Assembly: GCF_963676685.1 (NCBI RefSeq)
Contig: NC_092345.1
Coordinates: 51,891,527 to 51,955,526, forward strand
Reading direction: 5' to 3'
Source: Mytilus edulis
Lineage: Eukaryota > Mollusca > Bivalvia > Mytilida > Mytilidae
DNA: 64,000 nt
The position numbers and the translations under genes are program-made. Position 1 is the first letter of the stretch; each line of letters starts with the position of its first letter. Positions 1-11,800 of this stretch are shown here, one piece after another. The notes under the pieces are model-generated. The model worked only from the letters and a program-made list of their open reading frames with translations. It did no database searches and was not told the origin of the DNA.

Positions 1-19
1 GCCTTAGTATTTTCGAATA

Positions 20-180
20 ATTTATACTTTTGCAACCAGTAAATTTATAAATGTGACCAAATAATTGATATTCATGTCAACACCGAAGTGCTGACTACTG
101 GGCTGGTGATACCCTCGGGGACGAAACGTCCACCAGCAGTGACATCGACCCAGTGGTGTCGCAAGTTTTCCTCGATCGAA
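20..180. repeat. Dispersed bivalve repeat, copy 1
   Basis: Non-coding dispersed repeat. It shares blocks such as CGAGGGTATCACCAGC (here in reverse complement) and GTTGACATGAATATCA with copies near 9,010-9,125, 24,115-24,200, 28,310-28,440 and 40,160-40,240. No ORF runs through it. I recognise it as a very common mussel repeat but cannot place it in a named class. Confidence 0.6.
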
Positions 181-219
181 TTTTCATTATTTTTGTGTCG
201 GGGCCTTTAACAGGCGGTT

Positions 220-345
220 ATACAGTATGGGTTGAAGGCAATTGTACGATTGCCTATAATTGCTTACAGTCACTTTATTTGAACTTTGGTGGATAGTTGT
301 TTTAATGGCAATCATACCACATCTCCTTATTTTTATATACCAAGA
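220..345 (+). repeat. Fragment of Penelope-like family 2 3' tail
   Basis: The end of this stretch, with GGCAATCATACCACATCT followed by a T-rich run, matches the downstream tail of the element at 43,900-45,980 and the solo tails at 49,490-49,825. It is a decayed, 5'-truncated remnant. Confidence 0.5.
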
Positions 346-1080
346 AGTTTGAATGAGCTTGTTTTGTTTTAAGTATATTATAGATTGTTATGATTCCCCT
401 TTTTTAATAATTCGAAACAATGGTCAAAGCAATTCGTTGTCGTTTTATAAAAAGTTTTTGTAATGGCTTTACTGTGAGTATACTGTGTCAACGACAACTC
501 CAAATTTCTTTAATAAATGTTATTCTGTATGTTTCTAATTTTTTTCATCGTAGGAGAATGATGAATAGTTGCATTGAACATAGATTTTCGTTCTGAATGA
601 CATACCTTTAAAGTAAATACGGTCATTCAGCTTAAAAACATTTATGCACTAGAGAAAAATTAAGATACGCCAAACCCTATCCTATTAAAGTATCTATGAT
701 CCTAAATATCTAGTCGCACTCTTTATCCTGAATTATTTGCGGTAACCAAAACATAACACACATGTGTCTTGTGACAAGGCTATTAACGACTAAACAAATG
801 AATTGTTGACAAATATGTATCTTCAAACAATCTTTTTATCCAAAGAAATGTTTGAATAACAGGAAATTAAAAGAAGATATCCCTACAGATAAACACCAAT
901 TAAATAATTAGGAAGAAATGATAGTATAAACAGAAATCCACTCGATGACACTGACAAGAGAAAAATAAGCTAAGGCTTATATGTACTAATGCACTTTTTA
1001 CCATATGTATTCTGACTCATTTACAGCAGTGTATACGTAACCTTGTCCATTTTTTTGTTTTGTCTCTAGTCCCTTTTTTT
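346..1080. other. Gene-free stretch
   Basis: AT-rich sequence with no ORF, RNA gene or clear repeat structure that I can support. Confidence 0.5.
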
Positions 1081-3348
1081 AGCTCACCTGGCCCGAAGGG
1101 CCAAGTGAGCTTTTCCCATCACTTTGCGTCCGGCGTCCTTCATCGTCGTCGTCCGTCGTCGTCCGTCGTCGTTAACTTTTACAAAAATCTTCTCCTCTGA
1201 AACTGCTGGGCCAAATTAAACAAAACTTGGCCACAATCATCATTGGGGTATCTAGTTTAAAAAATGTGTGGCGTGACCCCGCCTACCAACCAAGATGGCC
1301 GCCATGGCTAAAAATAGAACATAGGGGTAAAATGCAGTTTTTGGCTTGTAACTCAAAAACCGAAGCATTTAGAGCAAATCTGACATGGGGTAAAATTGTT
1401 TATCAGGTCAAGATCTATCTGCCCTGAAATTTTCAGATGAATCGGACAACCTGTTGTTTGGTTGCTGCCCCTGAATTGATAATTTTAAGGAAATTTTGCT
1501 GTTTTTGGTTATTATCTTGAATATTATTATAGATAGAGATAAACTGTAAACAGCAATAATGTTCAGCAAAGTAAGATTTACAAATAAGTCAACACGACTG
1601 AAATGGTCAGTTGACCCCTTTAGGAGTTATTGCCCTTTTTAGTCCATTTTTAACAATTTTTCGTAAATCTTAGTTATCTTTTACAAAAATCTTCTCCTCT
1701 GAAACTACTGGGACAAATTAATCCAAACTTGGCCACAATCATCATTGGGGTATCTAGTTTAAAAATGTGTGGCGTGACCCGGCCAACCAACCAAGATGGC
1801 CGCCATGGCTAAAAATAGAACATAGGGGTAAAATGCAGTTTTTGGCTTATAACTCAAAAACCAAAGCATTTAGAGCAAATCTGACGAGGTAATATTGTTC
1901 ATCAGGTCAAGATCTATCTGCCCTGAAATTTTCAGATGAATCGAACAACTAATTGTTGGGTTGCTGCCGCTGAATGGATAATTTTAAGGAAATTTTGCTG
2001 TTTTTGGTTATTATCTTGAATATTATTATAGATAGAGATAAACTGTAAACAACAATAATGTTCAGCAAAGTAAGATCTACAAATAAGTCAACATGACCAA
2101 AATGGTCAGTTGACCACTTTAGGAGTTATTGCCCTTTATAGTCAATTTTTAACCATTATTCGTAAATCTTAGTAATCTTTTAGAAAAATCTTCTCCTCTG
2201 AAACTACTGGGCCAAATTTAACCAAGCTTAGCCATAATTGGGGTATCTAGTTAAAAAATGTGTCCGGTAACTCGGCCAACAAACCAAGATGGCCGCCATG
2301 GCTAAAAATAGAACATAGGGGTAAAATGCAGTTTTTGGCTTATACCTCAAAAACCAAAGCATTAAGAGCAAATCTGACAAGGATAACAATTGTTTATCAG
2401 GTCAAGATCTATCTGCCCTTAAATTTTCAGATGAATCAGACATTCCGTTGTTGAGTTACTGCCCCTGAAATGGTAATTTTAAGGAAATTGTGCTGTTTTT
2501 GGTTATTATCTTGAAAATTATTATAGATAGAGATAAACTGTAAACAGCAATAATGTTCAGCAAAGTAAGATCTACAAATAAGTCAACATGACCAAAATGG
2601 TCAGTTGACCACTTTAGGAGTTATTGCCCTTTATAGTCAATTTTTAACCATTTTTCGTAAATCTTAGTAATCTTTTAGAAAAATCTTCTCCTCTGAAACT
2701 ACTGGGCCAAATTTAACCAAACTTAGCCATAATTGGGGTATCTAGTTAATTAAATGTGTCCGGTAACTCGGCCAACAAACCAAGATGGCCGCCATGGCTA
2801 AAAATAGAACATGGGAGTAAAATGCAGTTTTTGGCTTATAACTCAAAAACCAAAGCATTAAGAGCAAATCTGACAGGAAGTAAAATTGTTGATTAGGTCA
2901 CGATCTATCTGCCCTGGAATTTTCAGATGAATCGGATAATCGGTTGTTAGGTTGGTAATTTTGAGGAAATTTTGCTGTTTTTTTTGTTATCTTGAATATT
3001 ATTATAGATAGAGATAAACTGTTAACAGCAACAATGAACAGCAAAGTAAGAACTAAAAACAAGTCACTATGACCAAAATAGTCAATTGACCCCCTAAGGA
3101 GTTATTGCCCTTCATAGTCAATTTTTAACAATTTCCTTAAAATTTGAAGACTTTCAATAACATTTTCCACAGAAAGTACTGTTATAGATAGAGATAATTG
3201 TAGGCAGCAAGAATGTTTAGTAAAGTAAGATCTACAAACACATCACCATCACCAAAACACTATTTTGTCATGAATCCATCTGTGTCCATGATTGTTTAAT
3301 ATTCACATAGCCCAAGGTGAGCGACACAGGCTCTTTAGAGCCTCTAGT
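1081..3348 (+). mobile_element. Helitron/Helentron-like non-autonomous element with internal tandem units
   Basis: The left end is a near-perfect hairpin at 1,081-1,111: AGCTCACCTGGCCC and its complement around GAA. The right end (3,312-3,348) has GGTGAGCGACACAGG followed by a small hairpin GGCTC-TTTA-GAGCC and then CTAG. Between them lie about four units of roughly 500 bp, whose shared block AAAATCTTCTCCTCTGAAAC recurs near 1,183, 1,685, 2,184 and 2,679. A decayed partial unit follows. A GTC-rich run sits at 1,142-1,172. No transposase ORF is present. A 3' hairpin directly before a CTRR-type end and central tandem repeats fit non-autonomous Helentrons (HINE type), but that class is inference. 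Small ORFs at 1,227 and 2,260 are just the repeat unit. Confidence 0.6.
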
Positions 3349-3639
3349 TTCATATGATTTCGATTGTTATTTCCTTGTAAAATGACTGTAAGCTTGTGTT
3401 ATACGCAAACAAGTCAATACTGCGAAGGTTGCACGAGTAAAGAAAAGTCCGATCTCATGTCTGCTTACGATTCAGTGCAAAGGATGTCCGTCGACTAGGA
3501 TGTGGTGGATGTACAAAAACGCAGCCACGTCCGGTCGAATTGGGTACGTTGAATCTGTTGTCGCCTATCTAATTTATACTCTTTCATTTTTTCCACAGAA
3601 TTGATTTGACAATGAAACAAGTGGAAAAGGCAAAATAAC

Positions 3640-5190
3640 CAAGTCACTACCACATCTCAGCTTAAGGCCTTCTCTGGACATTTGACGGTCCCTTCTAAGT
3701 TACCTAAACTACACAACAAAAACAGTAAAATATTGTTTCATCTCGGGCTCTAATTTTTTGGTGAGTTGACCGAGTTACTTAACATTACTACCAAAGAATA
3801 TATATTTTCGTAATAAAACATATGAAAATAGTGGAATTCGAATTAACCCATTGTTGGAGTGTGACCAATTATTTGGATGTTTTAGACACGTTACACGTTT
3901 TTAAGGTACTTTGATTCAGTTGACAGTTTTTACCGTTCCACTCTTTATGCTACGCTACAACACAATCTTATCAAACAAAAGTTATCCCATTTAATCGAAT
4001 GGTTGCTTGATAAATCTATTTGCAAACTTATTTGCCGCTACTCATAATAAGCCTTTTTCTCAAATGATAAAGGTAAATAATTATGCTAAATATATTTACT
4101 GGATGTGTGACGAGTTGATAATAGTTGTACATTTTATCCTTGGCAACAATATGAACATTTTGGCCATAAAGTTTGTCCACAGGTTATAGGTATTCCTACA
4201 TTGTATGTGCAACAATTACGCCTATATAATAGCAGACTCGTTCCTGTACTGTTATGAATCATAGTTTATGGCTAAACTCAGTAAAGAACCGTCTTAATTC
4301 CATTCAATTGCTAATTTCAACAACACTAAGTCTTACCGTTTCTTTACTGATATCGTTTCGTTAATTTATCCAAAATTGTCTACAATATATTGCTGAAAAT
4401 TACCCAAATGAACTTACTTTTTCAAAATAAATCAAATGTTAAACAGCAGTAAATTTATTTTACAAGATCAGATATTTCAGTGTAACACCAAAACCTGTAC
4501 ACAATAAATTACGACATAAAGGATGATTTTTCCATCCGTATAGTTTCCTTTCTTGGAAGGCGATGTTTCATTGGGAGCGTTTGATGGCGTTTATATGTAT
4601 CCCCGGGTACTTGTTCTCTATAGCCGTGTCTGTAGTGACGTTTTGAATTTCAATTAGCGTTTTATATTTTATCACTAGTAATGTATTAAGTCAATCTTTA
4701 CTAATTTTTTTCATAGATACAAAGTTAGGTTCGCAAAATTGGCTGTACCAGTTGAAAACTTATTTCAAACGCAAAAGCACAACTTAAATTTTGCGGTGAG
4801 GTTGTTAACCGAGCCGGCGAAATTAAGATACGATCTGGATTAACTTGTCAATAATTTGAATAAACTTATTCTAAATGATTGAATATTGTTTTCCTTGGTA
4901 AAGGTATTGATTTTTTATCAGTAATTTAAAACCATACTAAATTTTATTGTTATACACAAAACGTCATACTCTCATAGAATATATCTGTTCTTAGTGTATT
5001 CTAGTTGTTAGGGACGATTGGTGACTCAATACTAGTACCCTACCACGTCCGGTCGGTGTTTTTGTTTGAAGTTTTCTGCTTTGTATCGATCTAATGAGTT
5101 AAGCCTTTTTCAACTGATTTTTATATTTTGTTCTTATTTTGTGCTGTTACGCCACTGTCCCGGTCTAGGACACAAACAATTGTAACTCCG
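3640..5190 (+). pseudogene. Decayed Penelope-like element, family 2 (copy A)
   Basis: Translation in shifting frames recovers pieces of a Penelope-like reverse transcriptase: LPKLH near 3,700, a degraded STLYATL block (motif A region) near 3,940, and a remnant of the YLDDIFS region. Nucleotide blocks align in order with the better-preserved copy at 43,900-45,980, including the tail AGTTAAGCCTTTTTCAACTG near 5,098. Many stops and indels make it non-functional. Confidence 0.65.
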
Positions 5191-5379
5191 CAATAATCTG
5201 TATGTGTCTGTTTCAAGTCAAGAGCAAGTAGTTGAAAGAAAATAGTCCCTAATGATGTATGCCTCGACAAATTCATTATTTGTATTATTATAACACGTAT
5301 TTGACCATACAAGGTTATATCTTGGTGAGTGCTATACTTCTACCTCCTTCCTCTAAGTGACCATACTCATTGAGTTTTA

Positions 5380-5660
5380 TTTCCCGATGGTGTCACCAGT
5401 CTAGTAGTCAGAACTTTTGTTTTCACAAGAATTATTATTGGTATGGTCATAATTATAAATTAACTGTACAGTTAACAAAACCTTTAATTTTGAAATACTA
5501 AAGATTTACTATACCTCAGGGATAGATGACCTTAGCTATATTTGGCAAAACTTTTAGGAACTTTTGGTCCTCAATGCGCTTATTTAGCCTTTTCAACTTT
5601 TTTGATTCGATCGTCACTGATGAGTCTTTATGACACGGGTTGTGTTCTTTTCATATATTT
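5380..5660. repeat. Dispersed bivalve repeat, partial copy
   Basis: Contains CACCAGTCTAGTAGTCAGAA, the block CCTCAGGGATAGATGACCTT and the block GTCACTGATGAGTCTT. All recur at 8,930-9,870 and 28,030-28,570. Non-coding. Confidence 0.55.
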
Positions 5661-6029
5661 TATGATAGTATGATACTAAACCTCTAACGGGAGGGATTGT
5701 GCCTGATATTCATATGATGAAGACATAATCTTTCAATTAATTTAATTGAGGTCTGAAGCTGGCATGTCAGTTAACTCCGAATAGTCCAAAGCCCGTTATT
5801 TCGGCATTAATTAGTGGAGCGGAACAAAACTTCAACTTGATCTGTGACTCATCATGGTTAACTCACATACCAAAAATCAGCCCTATATCTAAAGGCATTT
5901 AGAAAAAAGTGTGTATATTATGTTATTTATGTATTATTGTCATTTTATTTATTTTCTTTTGTTACATCTTCTGACATCGGACTCGGACTTCTCTTGAACT
6001 GAATTTTAATGTGCATATTGTTATGCGTT

Positions 6030-6360
6030 TACAATTCTACATTGGCTAGAGGTGTAGGGAGATGGTTGAGATCTCATAAACATGTTTTAACCCCGCCGCA
6101 ATTTTGCGCCTTTCCCAAGTCAGGAGCCTCTGGCCTTTGTTAGTCTTGTATGATTTTTAATTTTAGTTTCTTGTGTATAATTCGGAGTTTAGTATGACGT
6201 CCATTATCACTGTACTAGTATACAAATGTTTTAATGGGCCAGCTGATGAACGCCGACGGATGCGGGAGTTTCTCGCTGAATTGAAGACCCATAGGTGGCC
6301 TTCGGCTGTTGTCTGCTCTATGGTCGGGTTGTTGTCGCTTTGACACATTCCCCATTTCCA
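6030..6360 (+). repeat. Dispersed repeat related to Penelope-like family 2 tail
   Basis: Contains TTTAACCCCGCC and CCCAAGTCAGGAGCCT, as in the tails at 45,660-45,720 and 49,520-49,570, but diverges downstream into a different 3' part ending near TGACACATTCCCCATTTCC. The short minus-strand ORF here is a by-product of the repeat. Confidence 0.5.
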
Positions 6361-6719
6361 TTCTCAATTTTATTTAGTAGACGAAACACAAAATTTCAAT
6401 TCTGGTATCTATGATGAGTTAATTTCTAACTTTTTCTTGTCCTGTTGTAGATGAGATCCCATACTTAACTAGCATATTCAACTGTTGTATTGGCCTTTTC
6501 TTTATCTAATTGTTTGCTATTTGTAACTTTTGATTTTGATAACGGAATCATATTGTCTTGTTAGCTTTCTGTGTGATTTTGTTTCTATGAATAACACACG
6601 TTACATCATATGTTACTTAACTTAATGATATTTGGCTTATGATACATGTTCTAATTTGTGTCCATTGATAAATAAATGTAATTGTTGTGTATGGTTCTTT
6701 TATTTAATTTGAAAGGTAC

Positions 6720-7340
6720 AATTACACATTGATTGGAATTAAGCGCATCATATAATTTCCTTCGCATGTGACTAGCACGCTGAGATCTTCTTGCAGACTG
6801 TTGCTGTCTGAAACAGTGGTGTAAGCAATTGTGTCTAAGGCAAATTGCATCACTGATGATGAAATGTTGTCTGGCATGTCATTGATTTAGAAAAAAAAAG
6901 GGTTGGGTCTAACTACTGATCCCTGCAGAACTCCGGAATCTACATTCATGAATTCAGACTTCTCCCCTTCTATTGCAAAGATCAGTTTCTTTTTGGAAGG
7001 CATCCGTTTACGCAAGCGTTTGTTTTCCTTCGATTCCATAATGACCAATATTATGGATTAAAACTTTGAGAAATTCACTATCCTAATCCCATGCTGTATT
7101 TTGTAGAGGATTTTATTTATATCTGCATGAATCATTATGTAGCTGTGGAGAATACGCCTGTTCGATTTTGCAGTAAATGCAGATCCGAGATTAGTCCTGT
7201 AATTGATGACTTTGAATTGTTTACCTTTATTCAAAACTTGGCACACATTTTCTGTTTTCCATATCGATGGTCCTATTCTAGTGATAAATGGTCTTCTATA
7301 TATCATTGTTAGGATTGATGGTACTGTAAATGCCATCTCT
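6720..7340 (-). pseudogene. Decayed LINE reverse transcriptase fragment
   Basis: The minus strand read through several frames gives the ordered landmarks of a non-LTR retrotransposon reverse transcriptase. A VINYRTNLGSAFTAKSN block (family form NYRPISL) is followed by HADINKILYKIQHGIR (family form QHGFR), then SGVLQGSVVRP (family form GVPQGSVLGP), then INDMPDNISSSVMQFALDT. The last replaces the catalytic FADD with FALD, so the active site is lost. It is a 5'- and 3'-truncated fossil; the clade (CR1- or RTE-like) is not resolved. Confidence 0.65.
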
Positions 7341-8183
7341 TTTTAAAATGTTTTAAGCATCCATAAGGTGTTTTCTTCTTTTGATTTATGATTTTTGGAG
7401 TTACGTTGTATGTATGAATATACTGTTTCAAAAATTTCTAGATGGAATAAGGTTATAAAAATATTGAATCTAAGAGTACACTGATGCGGTTTGGTGTATT
7501 GATGACCACATTGAAACAGAATGTAGAATAATTTTGAAAAATCAGAAAATGAAGTCTTAGCTTCTTTGTTTTACGTTCTACTTGCATGTCCACTGCTTAA
7601 ATATACCAGCAGTTGTTGTTAAAAATTCAGACGTTCTTCTATTTGTTTGGAATCAGTTTTAACTAGACGAATATGGTTTTCAATTAAGAAATTAAAACTA
7701 AATGACGCTTGACATCGCTGGGCAGTTTCAGTAGGTCTAATTAGATAACGCGACTCACCCATCAGTTGATCGTGAGCTATCGATTTTTAATTTGAAAAAG
7801 CCGCATTTTGGTTTTTGTTTACATTTGTTGCCGCATTTTCAAGATCTGGTAATAGGAATTTCTATGTAGAGCGACAATCCATTATGTTGTGCGCTTATTT
7901 ATATATTATTGTTCGGATTATATCTACTAGTAATGACATCACTTTTCATACTCTAGGTGTCAGATTTTCAATTTGGCAAATTCAACATTTTTATTACATT
8001 GGTGATCGCTTTTTGAAAATTTCCGGCTATAAAAATACCATAATTATGAACGAGCATTGGAGCAATAAACGTAAAGACAAAATGAGATTGATTTAAAGCC
8101 TTTTTGTTTCATGAAATCCGAAACATGAACGATGCTATGGAATACATATTAAAATAAATTAAAATGCAGTACAGTCATGTCAC
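7341..8183. other. Gene-free stretch downstream of the SLC5 gene
   Basis: AT-rich sequence. A 93-codon frame at 7,815-8,096 (plus) has no recognisable motif or splice context, and I treat it as chance. Confidence 0.4.
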
Positions 8184-8189
8184 TTTATT
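8184..8189 (-). terminator. Candidate polyadenylation signal of the SLC5 gene
   Basis: AATAAA on the minus strand, about 480 bp past the SLC5 stop codon. A second AATAAA lies at 8,257-8,262. Which is used cannot be decided from sequence. Confidence 0.35.
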
Positions 8190-8671
8190 TAATGATTTTA
8201 AAACATAATTCATACATCTTTCATTGACAGATATCAAACATATAATTAATAGACAATTTATTATATTTGCATGGTTTTACATCATATCTATAAATTACCA
8301 CTACAGATGTACCAAAACTTGATCGGAAATATTACTTAATATTTTGCATCATAAAGCATATCATATATTTCAAAAAATGTCCTGAGTATAAAACAAAATA
8401 CGTTTGCATTGTAAAAAATGTGCTGTCATTTAATATTAGAAATAAAAATTTAATTAAATCACCATTCATAAATGCAAAAAATAAAGTCACCTGTATTCCG
8501 ATAAATTATATTATTTTAGGATAGGTATCGTGTGTCATAAATTTCATATGCTGGCTTAACCATTATGACCCTTAAAGGTTATACATATGTTAATTCGACT
8601 AGCTGAACGATAGTATCGTTGCTGGACTTGTTTCGCAGTCCACATTGTCTTTTAAGCTCTAGCAATTACTA

Positions 8672-8833
8672 TCATAATTGTGTGAACTTTTCTTGTGATT
8701 TCATTTTTGACTCTCCATTTCTATAAATAACTCCTCCAAGTTTTTTTTCTCCAAAGTCGTACATTTTTGTTTCTGAAGACTCAAATCCGTGATTCATGGC
8801 ACCATTTACAGTGGCTAATTCAAAGTCATCTTT
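8672..8833 (-). CDS. SLC5 exon 15: cytoplasmic C-terminal tail and stop
   Basis: Last coding exon, 53 residues plus TGA. It is hydrophilic ([17 protein letters not shown]...), so it is the cytoplasmic tail. The final residues FTQL form a class I PDZ-binding motif. SMCT1 (SLC5A8) is known to bind PDZ scaffolds through a similar C-terminus. The acceptor CAG is at 8,834-8,836. Confidence 0.85.
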   Translation of the reverse strand, partial: KDDFELATVNGAMNHGFESSETKMYDFGEKKLGGVIYRNGESKMKSQEKFTQL

Positions 8834-11800
8834 CTGAAAACAAAATTAGAGTATATTAGACGAGAATGCTTAATACGAAATGAATTATTTGGCTACTTGA
8901 TGTAATGAACGTCCATTTTAAAATCAGTTTTGGAAGCGTCACTGGTGAGTCTCTTGTGTAGACGAAACGTGCGTCTAGCGTTTTAAAATTAAAGGCCTGG
9001 TAACTTTGAGAACTATTAACACCACTTGGTCGATGCTACTGCTGGTAGACGTTTCGTCCCCGAGGGTATCACCAGCCTAGTAGTCAGCATTTCGGTGTTG
9101 ACATGAATATCAATAATATGATCATTTTTATAAAGGAGTAGGTCCGGTAAGGCCTGGTTTCGGCCTCAATTTTCAAGTTCATCTAACAAAAGATTTTAGA
9201 CACTTTTTTAACACTTAAGTGTCTATTTCAATTGATTCAATTAGTTTATGGGAAAGATTTTAACTGATTACGTCATTAAAAACGCTCCGATTCAGGCTTA
9301 AATATGAAAAATCTATCAAATATGCCAAAAATCGTCACTTTTCAGATGGTTTTTGTCAAAAATGAAAGTGGCCGCATCCGTGTTCATCCTCGACCTTTAT
9401 ATATATCATGTATTATCATCAAATACAACTTACATTTCAATATTATGGATGAACACGAATGCGGCCACTTTCATTTAAGACGGAAACCGTCTAAAATTTA
9501 ACTAAAATGATCAAATTGTGAAGATTTCAGTAACTTAGCACGACTTAATGATGCTAGTACTCGATATATGTGCATTGTATTGTCAAAAACAACCCATATT
9601 TATGTAGCAGAAGCATTTTACTTTTCAAAACTGCTATATTTTGGGGCCAAAAAGGGGTCTTACTGAACCAACTCCTTTAATGTTTGCAAAAGTATGAATT
9701 ATTCGAAATACTGAGGATTTTCTTATCCCAGCCAAAGATAAAATTAGTCGTATTTGGCACAACTTTTGGGAATTTGGTGTCACCAATGTCCGTCAACAGC
9801 GTCACTGATTAGTCTTATGTAGACGAAACGCGCGTCTGGCGTGTTAAATAATAACCTGGTACCTTTAATAACTATTTGAAAGACGTTGAATTTTATACAC
9901 TAGTCTTGTAGTTCATTGTTTTTTCTCAAAACTTTTACATTCAAATTTGGACAATTTTTTTCATGGGTCTCACTGCTAATTTCGCTTATATATTAGTGCA
10001 ATTTAATCAATATTACAAATTAAAAGGGAAAGGATTAGTCTTGACAAACTAGTTAAACCCATCACATGTTTGTGTGTCTATTTCGTTCAAGGAATTTACC
10101 AAATGGTTCTTTAATGTCAGTTAGGTAATTGGGTGTTCATTTTAGATCTTCAGTGAAATCATTTGTTAAATGAACACACAACTTGTTTAGACTCCATAAG
10201 ATACATAGAATATACACCTGTTTATTGTACACGTATACAAATTGCATTTAATTCATTGTGTTGCTTAGATGCTGTCTCATATATTGATTTGTTTCATCTC
10301 ATTTTTCCTATGTGTTCTAAATCAAACAGAAAAAAAGCACTTACATATTTCTCCAGTCTGTGAACTCTCTGACAGGTAACTGGAAGAAAGCAACAAACTC
10401 TGTCCACGAGCCTGTGTATAAGATTAGCATCAACGTCTTCCGGTTCATTAAAACCTATAACAAAATAAGCTCTGATATAATACAATTAAGTCTGCAAAAT
10501 TGTAATGCAGTGATAATTTCCGTCTGCTCCATCAATTGAGTTATTAAAATTCATTTTCAGATTGACGTGTTAAAATATACTGAAAGTTATAAATATTCGC
10601 TAGATTGATTGAAATTTAAGACTGAGTATTAATTAAAAAAATATTGATAAGCCCCAAGGGTTTCGCAATTGATTAAAATAATATAGAGGTCAATTCATCT
10701 TACATGTACACTAAGCACGGAACTGCTTTTTAAACTTACATTAAAAAATTTGTCAAAATCAATTAAACAAATAAAGATTTCAACAAGAAATGTTAAAAAA
10801 TTATACACAAGGAAACCCATTATCCACTTTTCATGTAAATCCACTTATAATAAGTATGTCCTATACTGGTGGCTATAGAGAACAATGAAAATTATTATGT
10901 TTTATTTGTATTGTGTGTTTTATATTTTGTTGATAAAGAATAGCAGTTTGTAGTAGATGGATATTAATCTTAAATGAAACATTCGGAAGTTTGTATTTGA
11001 TATGGGGTGCTTCTTCGAGCACATGTTTCAATATTACGGCTGGTTTTTTTTTGGAAAAGCTGCCGAGAGAAGGACAAACAGAAAATTATTGACATTCTAT
11101 TTTGTGCCTTTCCATCTTCCACCTAAAAATTACTGGTTTTATCACATTATTATAAGCAAATGTATAGTTAAGGGAAGATAACTCTAATATTTCGACTTTT
11201 CAAAATTTCAGACTTTAATAACTTATACACTTATTACGATATACGATTTTATGGGCGAGACTGTTCTAAAAGTATTGTATATACAAATTGAAATGTCGAT
11301 TTTATAATCAGAATCTGACAGAAATTGCCTTGTTATCTAATTTAGAAGACAATTTTGTTTTATTCAGATGTATTAGTTGATTATGTCTTGTTTAACGTCC
11401 AGTGACAAACAGTTCATGAATGTTAGAGGAGACGACTACAAAAATGGTTTTGACTGGACGTAAAATCGGATGTTGAGTCTGACCTTCAATTACTTATATT
11501 GACTTATTTGTATTCTGGTGACTAGATGTATCATTGGCTGTCATAGTACGTACACATCTCCTTAATTTTTACTACTGTAGGATTATTCATTATTTACATT
11601 TGATTCTACCTTTCATCTTCCATGTCATAATGCAATTGGAATAACTTGGAGGTTACTTATACTTTAAGCCGAAAAGCAATTATTCTTTATATTTTCTTCT
11701 ACATTCTTTTTAGCTACTTATTTTACAAAAAGCTTCTATAAAGAATTCCTAATCTGAAGTAAATGTTTGCATTTGTGTATATGTTCCGGACCATATGAGT

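Noticed and set aside
7815..8096. 93-codon plus-strand frame
   Set aside because: No motif, no conserved pattern, AT-rich downstream flank of the SLC5 gene.
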